Assembly: GCA_963761015.1 (NCBI GenBank)
Contig: CAVXFL010000025.1
Location: 1 to 64,000 of the forward strand
DNA from: CAVXFL01 sp963761015
GTDB lineage: Bacteria; Pseudomonadota; Alphaproteobacteria; Acetobacterales; Acetobacteraceae
DNA: 64,000 nucleotides
Direction: 5' to 3'
Under the pieces are notes generated by a model. That model was not told the origin of the DNA. It saw only the letters and a list, made by a program, of their open reading frames with translations, and did not search any database. Shown here piece after piece: positions 53,308-63,562 of the stretch (its first letter is position 1; each line of letters starts with the position of its first letter). A program made the translations under genes and the position numbers.

Positions 53308-54503
53308 CAGGCCGCCTCCTTCACCGCCTTGACCGCTTTTTCGGCGGCGTCGGCGAGGTTGTCGGCGGCGATGATCGGCAGGCCCGACTTGGCCATGATC
53401 TCCTTGCCGAGCGTCACGTTCGTGCCCTCCAGCCGGACCACCAGCGGCACGTCGAGCGACAGTTCGCGCGCCGCCTCGACGACGCCCTCGGCAATCACGT
53501 CGCAGCGCATGATGCCGCCGAAAATGTTGATCAGGATGGCTTCGACGTTCGGGTCCGACAGGATGATCTTGAACGCCGCCGCCACCCGCTCCTTGGTGGC
53601 GCCGCCGCCCACGTCGAGGAAATTGGCCGGGGAGCCGCCGTAGAGCTTGATGATGTCCATCGTCGCCATGGCCAGCCCGGCGCCGTTCACCATGCAGCCG
53701 ATGGTGCCGTCGAGCGCCACGTAGTTCAGGCCGTGGCGGCTGGCTTCCAGCTCCTTCGGGTCCTCTTCCGCCTCGTCCTGCAGCTTTTCCAGCTCGGGGT
53801 GGCGGAAGATCGCGTTGTCGTCGAAGCCGATCTTGGCGTCGAGCGCGACCACGTCGCCGGCGCCGCTCACCACCAGCGGGTTGATCTCCACGATCGAGCA
53901 GTCGAGGCCGAGAAAGGCGGTGTAGATGCCCTTCGCGAACTTGCCGAAGGCCGCGCTTTGCTTGGCGTCGAGGGTGAGCCCGAACGCGAGCCGCCGGGCG
54001 TGGAACGGCGAAAACCCGGTCGCCGGATCGATGGTGACCTTCAATATCCGGTCAGGGTGCTTGGCGGCGACCTCCTCGATTTCCATGCCGCCCTCGGTCG
54101 AGGCGATCAGCGTCACCCGCCCGGTGGCGCGGTCGATCAGCGCCGAGAGATAGAGCTCGCGCGCGATGTCGCAGCCGGCTTCGACATAGAGCCGATGCAC
54201 CTTGCGCCCGGCCGGGCCGGTCTGGCGGGTGACGAGCACGTGGCCGAGCATGGCCTCGGCGGCGGCTCGCGCCTCCTCGGGCGATTTCGCCAGTCGCACG
54301 CCGCCCTTGCCGGCGGGGTCGTCGGCGAAGCGGCCGGCGCCGCGTCCGCCGGCATGGATTTGCGCCTTAACCACGTAGACCGGACCGGGCAGCTTGCGCG
54401 CCGCCGCCTCGGCCTCGTCCGGCGTCCAGGCGACATGGCCTTGCAACACCGGCACGCCGAATTTGCGCAGCAGTTCCTTGGCCTGGTATTCGTGGATGTT
54501 CAT
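53307..54503 (-). CDS. sucC: Succinate-CoA ligase subunit beta
   Basis: A 398-residue ATP-grasp subunit. It opens MNIHEYQAKELLRKFGVPVL. Nucleotide-binding residues are in VVKAQIHAGGRGAGRFADD, metal and substrate residues in EINPLVV and ALDAKIGFDDNAIF, and the C-terminal flavodoxin-like domain has NIFGGIMRCDVIAEGV and VRLEGTNVTLGKEI. It makes ATP or GTP from succinyl-CoA with SucD. It follows mdh after 3 bases and overlaps sucD, forming a tight operon. Confidence 0.97.
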   Translation of the reverse strand: MNIHEYQAKELLRKFGVPVLQGHVAWTPDEAEAAARKLPGPVYVVKAQIHAGGRGAGRFADDPAGKGGVRLAKSPEEARAAAEAMLGHVLVTRQTGPAGRKVHRLYVEAGCDIARELYLSALIDRATGRVTLIASTEGGMEIEEVAAKHPDRILKVTIDPATGFSPFHARRLAFGLTLDAKQSAAFGKFAKGIYTAFLGLDCSIVEINPLVVSGAGDVVALDAKIGFDDNAIFRHPELEKLQDEAEEDPKELEASRHGLNYVALDGTIGCMVNGAGLAMATMDIIKLYGGSPANFLDVGGGATKERVAAAFKIILSDPNVEAILINIFGGIMRCDVIAEGVVEAARELSLDVPLVVRLEGTNVTLGKEIMAKSGLPIIAADNLADAAEKAVKAVKEAA

Positions 54504-54506
54504 GGC

Positions 54507-55460
54507 CTAGCCGACCAGCTTGCGGGCCGCTTCGACCAGCTCCCGCACGGCATGGCACGACTTGTCGAAGGCCGCGCGCTCGGCCTGGTTCAGCTCGATT
54601 TCGATGATCCGCTCCACCCCGCCCGCGCCGATCACCACCGGCACGCCGACGTAGAGGTCGCGCACGCCATACTGGCCGGTCAGCCACGCGGCGCAGGGCA
54701 GCACGCGCTTCTGGTCCTTGAGGTAGCTCTCCGCCATGGCGATCGCCAACTCGGCCGGGGCGTAAAAGGCGCTGCCGCGCTCCAGCAGCTTCACGATCTC
54801 GCCGCCGCCATTGGCGGTGCGCGCGACGATGGCGTCGATCTTGTCCTGCGTCGTCCAGCCCATCTTCACCAGATCGGGCACCGGGATGCCGGCGACCGTC
54901 GAATAGCGCGTCAGCGGCACCATGGAATCGCCATGGCCGCCGAGCACGAACGCGGTCACGTCCTGCACCGAGACACCGAATTCCTGCGCGAGGAACAGGC
55001 GGAAACGGGAACTGTCGAGCACGCCGGCCATGCCGACCACACGCTCGGCGGGCAACCCGGATTTCTCCCGCATCACCCACACCATCGCGTCGAGCGGGTT
55101 GGTGATCACGATGACGAACGCGTTCGGGCAGTAGCGCTTGATACCCACGGCCACTTCCGCGATCACGCCGGCGTTTTTGCCGATCAGGTCGTCGCGCGAC
55201 ATCCCCGGCTGGCGCGGGAAGCCGGCCGTGACGACGACCACGTCGGCGCCCTCGATGGCGGCGTAATCCGAGCCGCCGGTCATGCGCGCGTCGAACCCCT
55301 CGATCGGGCCGGACTGCATGATGTCGAGCGCCTTGCCGGCGGCGACGCCGCCGAACACGTCGAACAGGGCGACGTCGCCCAGTTGCTTGAGGCCGATCAG
55401 GTGCGCGAGCGTGCCGCCGATATTGCCGGCGCCCACGAGGGCGATTTTGTTGCGGGCCAT
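54507..55460 (-). CDS. mdh: Malate dehydrogenase
   Basis: A 317-residue LDH-like NAD-dependent malate dehydrogenase, first gene of mdh-sucC-sucD. It has NAD motif IALVGAGNIGGTLAHLI, substrate-loop arginines in TAGFPRQPGMSRDDL, DSSRFRLFLAQEFGVSV, and the catalytic His in FVLGGHGDSMVPLTRY. This LDH-type form is usual in alphaproteobacteria. The 183-base gap to the divergent FAD oxidoreductase should contain the operon promoter. Confidence 0.97.
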   Translation of the reverse strand: MARNKIALVGAGNIGGTLAHLIGLKQLGDVALFDVFGGVAAGKALDIMQSGPIEGFDARMTGGSDYAAIEGADVVVVTAGFPRQPGMSRDDLIGKNAGVIAEVAVGIKRYCPNAFVIVITNPLDAMVWVMREKSGLPAERVVGMAGVLDSSRFRLFLAQEFGVSVQDVTAFVLGGHGDSMVPLTRYSTVAGIPVPDLVKMGWTTQDKIDAIVARTANGGGEIVKLLERGSAFYAPAELAIAMAESYLKDQKRVLPCAAWLTGQYGVRDLYVGVPVVIGAGGVERIIEIELNQAERAAFDKSCHAVRELVEAARKLVG

Positions 55461-55643
55461 GGCGAGATCCTTCCCGGAACCGGGGCAATGACACGCCGTC
55501 GCCGATCGCTCCGGCGCCCCGGCGGCGCAGGTTGCTAACCCATCGGATGGGGGCGGGCAAGGCGAACGAAAGCGGCTTCGTGCTCAGGTCGTCGCGCGCC
55601 TAATGCGCTCCGGCCGCATTGGCGAAGCGTTAGGAGAGCAGAT

Positions 55644-56753
55644 TTGGCGATACGTATCATAGTCGTTGGCGGCGGGATTCTCGGCGCGAGCGTCGCGTTC
55701 CATGCCGCGCGCGCGGGCGCGGATGTCGTGGTGGTGGACGCCGCGCACGAGGGGCGCGCGACGGCGGCGGGCGCCGGTATCGTCTGTCCTTGGGCCGCGG
55801 ATGTGGACGAGGCCGGCAAATACCGCCTCGCCACGGCAGGCGCGCGCCACTATCCCGCCTTGATCCGGGCACTGGCGGAGGCGGGCGAGCCCGACACCGG
55901 CTACAAGCGGGTGGGTGCGCTGGTCGTCTCCAGATCCGGCCGGGAACTGGACGCGATCGAGCGTGAGGTGCGGCTGCACGCCGCTGATGCGCCCGAGGCC
56001 GGCGAAATCGCCCGGCTTTCCCCCGAACAGGCGCGGGCGCTGTTTCCGCCGCTGCGCCGCGAGTTGGGCGCCGTGCGGATCGGCGGCGGGGCGCGGGTGG
56101 ACGGGCGGCTGCTCTGCGGCGCGCTGTGCCGCGCTGCGCAGCTTCACGGCGCGCAATTCCGCCACGGCACGGCCGAACTCGTGCAGGCGGACGGCCGGAT
56201 CGGTGGGGTGCGGCTCGGCGGCGAGACGATTGCGGCGGTCGTGGTGATCGTGACCGGCGGGGCCTGGGCGCCGCAGATCCTCCGGCCGCTCGGCGTCGTC
56301 CTGCCGGTCGAGCCGCAGCGCGGGCAGATCGTGCATCTCGGACTGCAGGGGATCGAAACCGGCGACTGGCCGGTGGTCCTGCCGCTCAGCAGCCATTATC
56401 TCCTGGCGTTCGACGACTCCCGGGTGGTCGCCGGGGCAACCCGCGAAACCGGGTCGGGGTTCGACTATCGGGTCACGGCCGCCGGGCTCGCCGAAGTGCT
56501 GGAGCAGGCGCTTTCCGTGGCGCCCGGCCTCGCGCCGGCGACGCTGCTGGAAACGCGGATCGGCTTCCGCCCGATGCCTCCGGACGGTCGGCCGCTCCTC
56601 GGGCGGGCGCCCGGCATCGACAATCTGCTGATCGGGAACGGATTGGGGCCATCGGGACTGACGATCGGTCCGTACGCCGGCAGGCTGCTCGCGCAGTTGG
56701 CGCTGGGCGAAGCGACGGAACTCGACCTCGCTCCCTATGCCCTGCGCGGCTGA
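55644..56753 (+). CDS. FAD-dependent oxidoreductase of the D-amino acid oxidase/DadA family
   Basis: A 369-residue DAO-fold flavoprotein. The FAD motif IIVVGGGILGASVAFHAARAG starts at residue 5, GAGIVCPWA follows, and the C-terminus has the second dinucleotide block GNGLGPSGLTIGPYAGRLLAQ. Family members oxidise glycine, sarcosine or D-amino acids. A TTG start with a TAGGAGAG site nearby is used. The substrate is unknown. It stands between mdh (divergent) and the beta-oxidation operon. Confidence 0.88.
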   Translation: MAIRIIVVGGGILGASVAFHAARAGADVVVVDAAHEGRATAAGAGIVCPWAADVDEAGKYRLATAGARHYPALIRALAEAGEPDTGYKRVGALVVSRSGRELDAIEREVRLHAADAPEAGEIARLSPEQARALFPPLRRELGAVRIGGGARVDGRLLCGALCRAAQLHGAQFRHGTAELVQADGRIGGVRLGGETIAAVVVIVTGGAWAPQILRPLGVVLPVEPQRGQIVHLGLQGIETGDWPVVLPLSSHYLLAFDDSRVVAGATRETGSGFDYRVTAAGLAEVLEQALSVAPGLAPATLLETRIGFRPMPPDGRPLLGRAPGIDNLLIGNGLGPSGLTIGPYAGRLLAQLALGEATELDLAPYALRG

Positions 56754-56859
56754 ACCGGCTTTGTTTTCCTGATCGGCGCGCGTCGGATAGGATCGCCTGC
56801 GCCGAGACGAGCATTGCCGCCGTGGATGCTGGCCGGGCGCCAGCCAGGAGTGCCGAGAC

Positions 56860-57996
56860 ATGAAAAGCGTCGTCATCGCCGGTTACGTGCGCTCGCCGTT
56901 CACCTTGGCGAAGAAGGGTGGCCTCGCGCGTGTGCGGCCGGACGACATGGCCGCCCAGGTCGTGCGCGGGCTGATCGAGCGGACCCGCGTGAACCCGGAG
57001 GACATCGAGGACCTGATCGTCGGCTGCGCGTTTCCGGAAGCCGAGCAGGGGCTGAACGTCGCGCGCCTGATCGGGCTACTGGCCGACCTGCCGCTATCGG
57101 TCGCCGGCGTCACCGTGAACCGCTTCTGCGGCTCCTCCATGCAATCGGTGCACATCGCCGCCGGCCAGATCCAGCTCGGCGCCGGCGAGGCGTTCATCTG
57201 CGCCGGGATCGAGAGCATGAGCCGCGTGCCGATCATGGGCTTCAACCCGATGCCCAATCCGAGGCTGCACGCGAAAGTGCCGGCCGCTTACATGAGCATG
57301 GGCGAGACCGCCGAGAACGTCGCGCGCAAGTGGCAGATTCCGCGCAAGGAGCAGGAGGAGTTCGCGGTCCGCAGCCAGAACAGGGCCGCCGCCGCCCAGG
57401 CCGAGGGCCGGCTTTCCGACGAGATCGTGCCGATCAAGTGGGACGGCAGCATGGTCGACAAGGACGGCTGCATTCGCCCGGACACCTCGGCCGAGGGGCT
57501 GGCCGAGCTGAAGCCGGCCTTCGACAAGGACGGCAGCGTGACCGCCGGCACGTCCTCGCCGCTCACCGACGGCGCGGCGGCGGTGCTGGTGTGCAGCGCG
57601 GAGTACGCCGAGCGCGCCGGCCTGGAACCGATCGCGCGATTGAAGAGCGTCGCCGTCGCCGGCTGCGCGCCGGACATCATGGGCATGGGACCGGTCGCTG
57701 CGACGCGCAAGGCGCTGGCGCGGGCCGGGCTCGGCATGGACGCCATCGACGTGACCGAGCTGAACGAGGCGTTCGCCAGCCAGGCGATCGCCTGCGTGCG
57801 CGAGCTGAACATCGCCGATCGTACGCTGAACCTGGACGGTGGCGCCATCGCGCTCGGCCATCCGCTCGGCGCCACCGGCGCGCGCATCGTCGGCAAGGCC
57901 GCGAGCCTGCTGCGCCGCGAGCGCGGGCGCTATGCGCTGGCGACCCAATGCATCGGCGGCGGCCAGGGCATCGCCACCGTCCTGGAGCGCGTGTGA
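56860..57996 (+). CDS. fadA: Acetyl-CoA acyltransferase (thiolase)
   Basis: A 378-residue thiolase. The nucleophilic Cys is in VNRFCGSSMQSVHIAAG (near residue 90), the catalytic His in GHPLGATGARIVG, and the second Cys in LATQCIGGGQG. The block ELNEAFASQAIA is diagnostic. It performs the last step of beta-oxidation. Its stop overlaps the fadB-like ATG (TGATG), so the two subunits are coupled as in classical trifunctional complexes. Confidence 0.94.
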   Translation: MKSVVIAGYVRSPFTLAKKGGLARVRPDDMAAQVVRGLIERTRVNPEDIEDLIVGCAFPEAEQGLNVARLIGLLADLPLSVAGVTVNRFCGSSMQSVHIAAGQIQLGAGEAFICAGIESMSRVPIMGFNPMPNPRLHAKVPAAYMSMGETAENVARKWQIPRKEQEEFAVRSQNRAAAAQAEGRLSDEIVPIKWDGSMVDKDGCIRPDTSAEGLAELKPAFDKDGSVTAGTSSPLTDGAAAVLVCSAEYAERAGLEPIARLKSVAVAGCAPDIMGMGPVAATRKALARAGLGMDAIDVTELNEAFASQAIACVRELNIADRTLNLDGGAIALGHPLGATGARIVGKAASLLRRERGRYALATQCIGGGQGIATVLERV

Positions 57997-60322
57997 TGCT
58001 CGAGATCAAGCGCGTCGCGGTGATCGGCGCGGGCGTGATGGGCGCCGGCATCGCCGCCCAGGTCGCCAACGCCGGCGTGCCGGTGCTGCTGCTCGACATC
58101 GTCCCCAAGGACGGTAAGAACCGCAACGCGATCGCCGAGGGCGCGATTGCGCGCATGCTGAAGACCGAGCCGGCGCCGCTGATGTCCGCGCGCGCGGCTA
58201 GGCTGATCACGCCGGGCAATACCGAGGACCATCTGGATCAACTCGCCGGCTGCGACTGGATCATCGAAGCGATCGTCGAACGGCTGGAGATCAAGCAAGA
58301 TCTGTATCGCCGCATCGACAAGGTGCGCCGCCCGGGCAGCGCGATTTCGTCGAACACGTCGACGATTCCGCTGCGCATGCTGATCGAGGGCATGGCGGAA
58401 CAATTCGCGCGCGATTTCCTGATCACGCATTTCTTCAACCCGCCGCGCTACATGCGGCTGCTGGAGATCGTCGCCGGTCCGGCCAGCGATCCCGAGACCG
58501 TCGCTGCCGTCAGCCGGTTCGGCGACGTGGCGATGGGCAAAAGCATCGTGCGTTGCAAGGACACGCCGGGCTTCATCGCCAACCGGCTCGGCATCTACTG
58601 GATGCAGGTCGCGGTGGTGGAGGCGTTCGACGCCGGGCTGACGGTCGAGGAAGCGGACGCGATCGTCGGGCCGCCGATGGGCGTGCCGAGAACCGGCGTG
58701 TTCGGCCTCACCGATCTGGTCGGGCTCGACCTGATGCCGGAAGTGAACGGCAGCATGGCGCGCGCGCTGCCGAACTCCGATCCGTTCCATGCGGCCAACC
58801 GCGAGATCCCGCTGATCCGCCGCATGATCGCCGAAGGGCTAACCGGGCGGAAAGGGAAGGGCGGGTTCTACCGCCTGCGCCGGACCGAAAGCGGCCGCGT
58901 GAAGGAAGCGCTCGATCTCGAAACCGGCCAGTACCCGGACCGAGCGCAAACCCTCCATTCCCGAACTCGCCGCCGCGGGGAAAGACTTGCGCAAGCTGGT
59001 CGATGCGCCGGGCAAGTACGGACGCTACGCCTGGCGGGTGCTCGGCCAGATGCTGGCCTACGCCGCGCGGCTGGTGCCCGAGGCGGCGGACGATATCGTT
59101 TCCGTCGATGCCGCGATGCGGCTCGGGTATAACTGGAAGTTCGGCCCGTTCGAGCTGATCGACCGGCTCGGCGCCGATTGGCTCGCGCACCGGCTCGAGC
59201 AGGACGGCATGGACGTGCCGCAGTTGCTGCGGCTCGCAGCCGGCAAAGCGTTCTATCGGGTGGAGAACGGGCGCCGCGAATTTTTGACCCTTGACGGCAC
59301 GTACCACGCACTCGTCCGCCCCGAAGGCGTGCTGCTGCTGGATGACATAAAGCTGTCCGGCAAGCCGCTGCTGAAGAACGGCTCGGCCGCGCTCTGGGAC
59401 ATCGGTGACGGCGTGGCGTGCTTCGAGTTCACCAGCAAGATGAACGCGATGGACCCCGACATCATCGCGCTGCTCGCGAAAACCATCGAGCTGGTCAAGC
59501 AGAAGTTCAAGGCGCTGGTGATCTACAACGAAGGCGATAATTTTTCCGTTGGCGCCAACCTCGGCCTGGCGCTGTTCGCGGCGAACATTGCCGCCTGGCA
59601 ACAGATCGAGGACACGCTCGCGGCAGGGCAGAAGACCTACATGGCGCTGAAATACGCGCCGTTCCCGACCGTGAGCGCGCCGGCCGGCATGGCGCTCGGC
59701 GGCGGCTGCGAAATTCTGCTGCACAGTTCGGCGGTGCAGGCGCACGCCGAGACCTATGCCGGGCTGGTGGAATGCGGCGTCGGGCTGATCCCCGGCTGGG
59801 GCGGCTGCAAGGAAATGCTGGCGCGCTGGTCAGGCCGGCGGCAAGCTGCCGAAGGGCCCGATGCCCGCGCCGGCGAAGGTGTTCGAGACCGTCAGCACCG
59901 CGAAAGTTTCCAAGTCGGCGGCGGAGGCGAAGGAACTGCTGTTCCTGCGCGCGAGCGATGGCATCACCATGAACCGCGAGCGCCTGCTGGCGGATGCCAA
60001 GGCGCGTGCGCTGCAACTCGCGGAGAGCTACACGCCGCCGCAGCCGCCCGAGCTGACCTTGCCGGGCCCGAGCGGCGCGCTCGGGCTGCGCATCGCGGCC
60101 GAGGACTTCCACCGCCGCGGCATCGCGACGGCGCACGACATGACGGTGGCCTCGGCGCTCGGCGACGTGCTTTCGGGCGGCGATACGGACATCATCGACA
60201 CGGTGGGCGAGCAGCGCCTGCTCGACCTGGAACGCGCCAGCTTCATGCGGCTGGTGAAGACCGGGCCGACGCTCGCCCGCATCGAACACACGCTGGAAAC
60301 CGGCAAGCCGCTGCGCAACTGA
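57996..60322 (+). CDS. fadB: 3-hydroxyacyl-CoA dehydrogenase/enoyl-CoA hydratase fusion (two frameshifts)
   Basis: A multifunctional beta-oxidation protein of about 775 residues, with the dehydrogenase first and the crotonase domain last. This is the reverse of E. coli FadB. The NAD motif VAVIGAGVMGAGIAAQVANAG is at the N-terminus. LITHFFNPPRYMRLLEIV and KDTPGFIANRLGIYWMQ mark the dehydrogenase domain, and a second HAD-C-like module contains RLGYNWKFGPFELIDRLG. The hydratase part has VSAPAGMALGGGCEILLHS and VECGVGLIPGWGGCKEML. Single extra bases near 58935 and 59834 break the frame. It is coupled to the thiolase and followed by an acyl-CoA dehydrogenase. Confidence 0.94.
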
Positions 60323-60348
60323 GATGCCTTTCGTGGAACCCCAACGCC

Positions 60349-62140
60349 ATGCAAGTCTATAAAGCCCCCCTCCGCGACATGCGCTTCGTGCTTCACGAGC
60401 TGCACGGCAGCGAAAATCTGAGCGCGCTCTCCGGCTTCGAGGAATTCACGCCGGATCTGTTCGATAGCGTGCTGGAAGAGGCGGGGCGCATCGCGCACGA
60501 GGTGCTGCTGCCGATCAACGCCAGCGGCGACGAGGAAGGCTGCCGCTACGAGAACGGCGTCGTGCGCACGCCGAAAGGGTTTCGCGAGGCCTATGCCACC
60601 TTCCGCGACGGCGGCTGGACCGCGATCGCCTGCGATCCGCAGTACGGCGGCCAGGGCCTTCCGGAAAGCGTGAACAAGCTGATCGAGGAGATGGTCTGCG
60701 CGGCCAACCTCTCGTTCAGCCTGTATCCGGGCCTGTCCTACGGCGCCTATCGCGGCGCTGCACGCGCACGGCTCGGAGGCGCTGAAATCGCGCTATCTGC
60801 CGAAGCTGGTCGACGGCACCTGGAGCGGCACCATGTGCCTGACGGAAGCCCATTGCGGCACCGATCTCGGCATGCTGCGCACGCGCGCCGTGCCGCAGCC
60901 GGACGGCAGCTACAAGCTGAGCGGCGCGAAGATCTTCATTTCCGCCGGCGAGCACGATCTCACCGAGAACATCGTGCATTTCGTGCTGGCGCGGCTGCCG
61001 GACGCGCCCGCCGGCACGCGCGGCATTTCGCTGTTCGTGGTGCCGAAATTCCTGCCCACCGACGACGGCCGGCCCGGGGCGCGCAACGGCGTGCTCTGCA
61101 CCGCCATCGAGCACAAGATGGGCATCAAAGCCTCCTCGACGTGCCAGCTTACGTTCGAGGACGCGACCGGCTGGCTGCTCGGCGAGCCCAATCGCGGCCT
61201 CAACGCCATGTTCACCATGATGAACAGCGAGCGGCTGTCGGTCGGCATTCAGGGTTTGGGGGTCGCTGAGGCCGCGTATCAGGGCGCGGCGGCGTATGCG
61301 AAGGAGCGCATCCAGGGCCGTTCGCTAACCGGCGCGAAATCCCCGAATCAGCCGGCCGACCCGATCATCGTGCATCCGGATGTGCGAAGGATGCTGATGA
61401 CCATGCGCGCCAATATCGAGGGCTGCCGCGCGCTCGGCGGCTGGGTGGCGCGCAATCTGGACGTTCTGGAGCACTCGCCCGATCCGGCCGAGCGCGCCGC
61501 GGCCGAGGATTTCGTCGCGCTCATGACGCCGGTCGTGAAGGCGCTGTTCACCGATCTGGCGTTCGACGCCGCCAACCTTGCCGTGCAGGTCTATGGCGGT
61601 CACGGCTACATCCGCGATCACGGCATGGAGCAATACGTGCGCGACGCGCGCATTCCGATGATCTACGAGGGCACGAACGGCGTGCAGGCGATGGACCTGA
61701 TCGGCCGCAAGCTGTCCGCGCACGCCGGTCGCTATCTGCGCACGTTCTTCCATCCGGTGTCCGCGTTCATCGAGGCGAACAAGGCGCACGCGGAGATCGG
61801 CGCGCTGGTGAAACCGTTGGAAAAAGCGTTCGGCGCGCTGCAACTGGCGACGGCGCAGATCGCCCAGTCCGGCCTGCGCGACCCGGAGGAGGCCGGGGCG
61901 GCGGCGAGCGACTATCTGCGCCTGCTCGGTATCGTGGCGCTCGGCTTCATGTGGGCGCGGATGGCGCTCGTCGCGGCGGCGAAGCTGCCGAAAGCCGATG
62001 GCGATGCCGGTTTCTATCGCGCCAAGCTCGCGACGGCGCGGTTCTATACCGACCGCATTCTGCCCCAGGCCGGCGCGCTTTACGGCGCGATCAAGTCAGG
62101 GAAGGCGTCGATGATGGCGGTCGAGGACTCGGCGTTTTAG
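60349..62140 (+). CDS. Acyl-CoA dehydrogenase with C-terminal extension (frameshifted)
   Basis: An acyl-CoA dehydrogenase of about 597 residues, the first-step enzyme of the adjacent fadA/fadB set. The N-terminus is MQVYKAPLRDMRFVLHELHG, typical of the long FadE-like class. One extra base near 60753 interrupts ALHAHGSEALKSRYLPKL. The rest has MCLTEAHCGTDLGMLRTRA (flavin region), the catalytic Glu in MIYEGTNGVQAMDLIGRK, and a 150-residue C-terminal extension of the acetyl-CoA-dehydrogenase-like type. The gap after fadB is 26 bases. Chain-length preference is unknown. Confidence 0.94.
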
Positions 62141-62232
62141 CAACCGCCCTCGCCCCGGCCCTCTCCCGCCAGCGGGAGAGGGCGCAGAAAGAAGACCTCT
62201 CCCCGCGTCGGGGGAGAGGGTTGGGTGAGGGG
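62141..62232. repeat. Palindromic intergenic repeat (REP-like, two hairpins)
   Basis: Between convergent genes lie two adjacent inverted repeats: CCCTCTCCCGCC-AG-CGGGAGAGGG and CCTCTCCCCG-CGTCG-GGGGAGAGG. They may act as a bidirectional terminator. A related copy is at 52041-52124, and shorter cousins occur near 13410 (CCTCTCCGTGGAGAGG) and 43155. Confidence 0.7.
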
Positions 62233-62260
62233 GCTTTCGCACCATTTGCCGGGTACTGCA

Positions 62261-62923
62261 TCAGCCCTGCGGCTGCGAAACGAACCGCAGATATGGCTTC
62301 GGCGCCTTCCAGCCCTGCGGATATTTCTGCTTCGCCTGCTCGTCGGAAACGGCGGGGGAAATGATCACGTCTTCGCCCGGCTTCCAGTTCACCGGCGTGG
62401 CGACCTGATGCTTCGCCGTCAGTTGCATCGAGTTGATCACACGCAGAATCTCGTCGAAATTGCGTCCCGTGCTCATGGGATAGACCAAGATCAGCCTGAT
62501 CTTCTTGTCCGGCCCGATGATGTACACGTTGCGCACGGTCTGATTGTCGGCCGCGGTGCGCTTCGCCGCGTCGCCCGACGCGCTCGCCGGCAGCATGCCG
62601 TAGAGCTTCGCGACCTTCAGATCCGGATCGCCGATCATCGGATAGTCCGGCGTGTAACCGATGGCGTCGGTAATGTCCTTCTCCCAGCGCCGATGGTCCT
62701 CCACCGGATCGACGGAAAGCCCGATGACCTTGACGTTGCGCTTCTCCCAATCCGGCTTCAGCCTGGCCACGTAGCCGAGTTCGGTCGTGCAAACCGGGGT
62801 GAAGTCCTTGGGGTGCGAGAACAGCACGCCCCAGGAATTGCCGAGCCATTCGTGGAAACGAAGGCGACCCTGAGTCGTATCCGCCTCGAAATCCGGCGCC
62901 GTATCGCCGATGCTGAGCGTCAT
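62261..62923 (-). CDS. 1-Cys peroxiredoxin (Prx6 type)
   Basis: A 220-residue thiol peroxidase. The peroxidatic Cys is C45 in HPKDFTPVCTTELG. No second conserved Cys is present, and the extended C-terminal dimer domain (VATPVNWKPGEDVIISPAV, then YPQGWKAPKPYLRFV) is typical of the Prx6/AhpC-type 1-Cys subgroup. It reduces hydrogen or organic peroxides in the cytoplasm, with an external thiol as resolving partner. It stands alone, convergent with the acyl-CoA dehydrogenase across the repeat. Confidence 0.95.
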   Translation of the reverse strand: MTLSIGDTAPDFEADTTQGRLRFHEWLGNSWGVLFSHPKDFTPVCTTELGYVARLKPDWEKRNVKVIGLSVDPVEDHRRWEKDITDAIGYTPDYPMIGDPDLKVAKLYGMLPASASGDAAKRTAADNQTVRNVYIIGPDKKIRLILVYPMSTGRNFDEILRVINSMQLTAKHQVATPVNWKPGEDVIISPAVSDEQAKQKYPQGWKAPKPYLRFVSQPQG

Positions 62924-63108
62924 GCTACCCTCCAGACTGGTTCGAGCGAGCCGCCGGGCCGGCCGGGTGCCGACCGGCGGCGATCACCTCGACAGACCTG
63001 TGTCCTGGAGCCGAAGCTAGCAACGGGTTCCGTCGAGGGCCAGACTTGCGCCGGCGGCGCCCACCGGCCCGCCTTGCCGGCCGCCGACGTTCCTGCAAAT
63101 TTGAGCGG

Positions 63109-63549
63109 ATGATCGCTCGCGTGCGCCTGCTCGCTCTGCTGCCGATACTCGTCCTCGCCGGTTGCAAGCTGGTGGATCAGACGACGTTCGGCGCCAAGCC
63201 GCAGCGACCGCCGGCCGACCTGCTGACCCGGGCGCTGCAACCCGGCCCGGCGGTTCCGCTGGTGACCGTCATCTTCAACGGCGGCCAGGTCGCCTATGCG
63301 CAGCAACTCCGCCTCGCCGTGCTGATGGCGGAGGCGCGCAAGCCCGACGCGCGATACGACCTGGTCACCGTGGTTCCGGCGCGCGGGACGCCCGCCGAGC
63401 AGGAGGCGGCGGCGAAGGCGGGCCAGCCCGACGCGATCGCCGTTGCCGATGAAATGAACGGCCTCGGCGTCGATCCGCCGCGCATCCATTTCTCCGCCCG
63501 GACCGAGCCGGACGTGAAATTTCGCGAACTGCGAATCTACGTGCGTTGA
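63109..63549 (+). CDS. Putative lipoprotein of unknown function
   Basis: A 146-residue protein with a lipoprotein signal MIARVRLLALLPILVLAGC; the lipobox LAGC puts the lipidated Cys at residue 19. The mature part contains VPLVTVIFNGGQVAYAQQL and a short alpha/beta pattern, ending HFSARTEPDVKFRELRIYVR. It is seen in related genomes as a hypothetical protein; I can assign no function. The ATG at 63109 follows a TTGAGCGG stretch with no strong ribosome site. Confidence 0.8.
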   Translation: MIARVRLLALLPILVLAGCKLVDQTTFGAKPQRPPADLLTRALQPGPAVPLVTVIFNGGQVAYAQQLRLAVLMAEARKPDARYDLVTVVPARGTPAEQEAAAKAGQPDAIAVADEMNGLGVDPPRIHFSARTEPDVKFRELRIYVR

Positions 63550-63562
63550 GGTCCTGATCACC

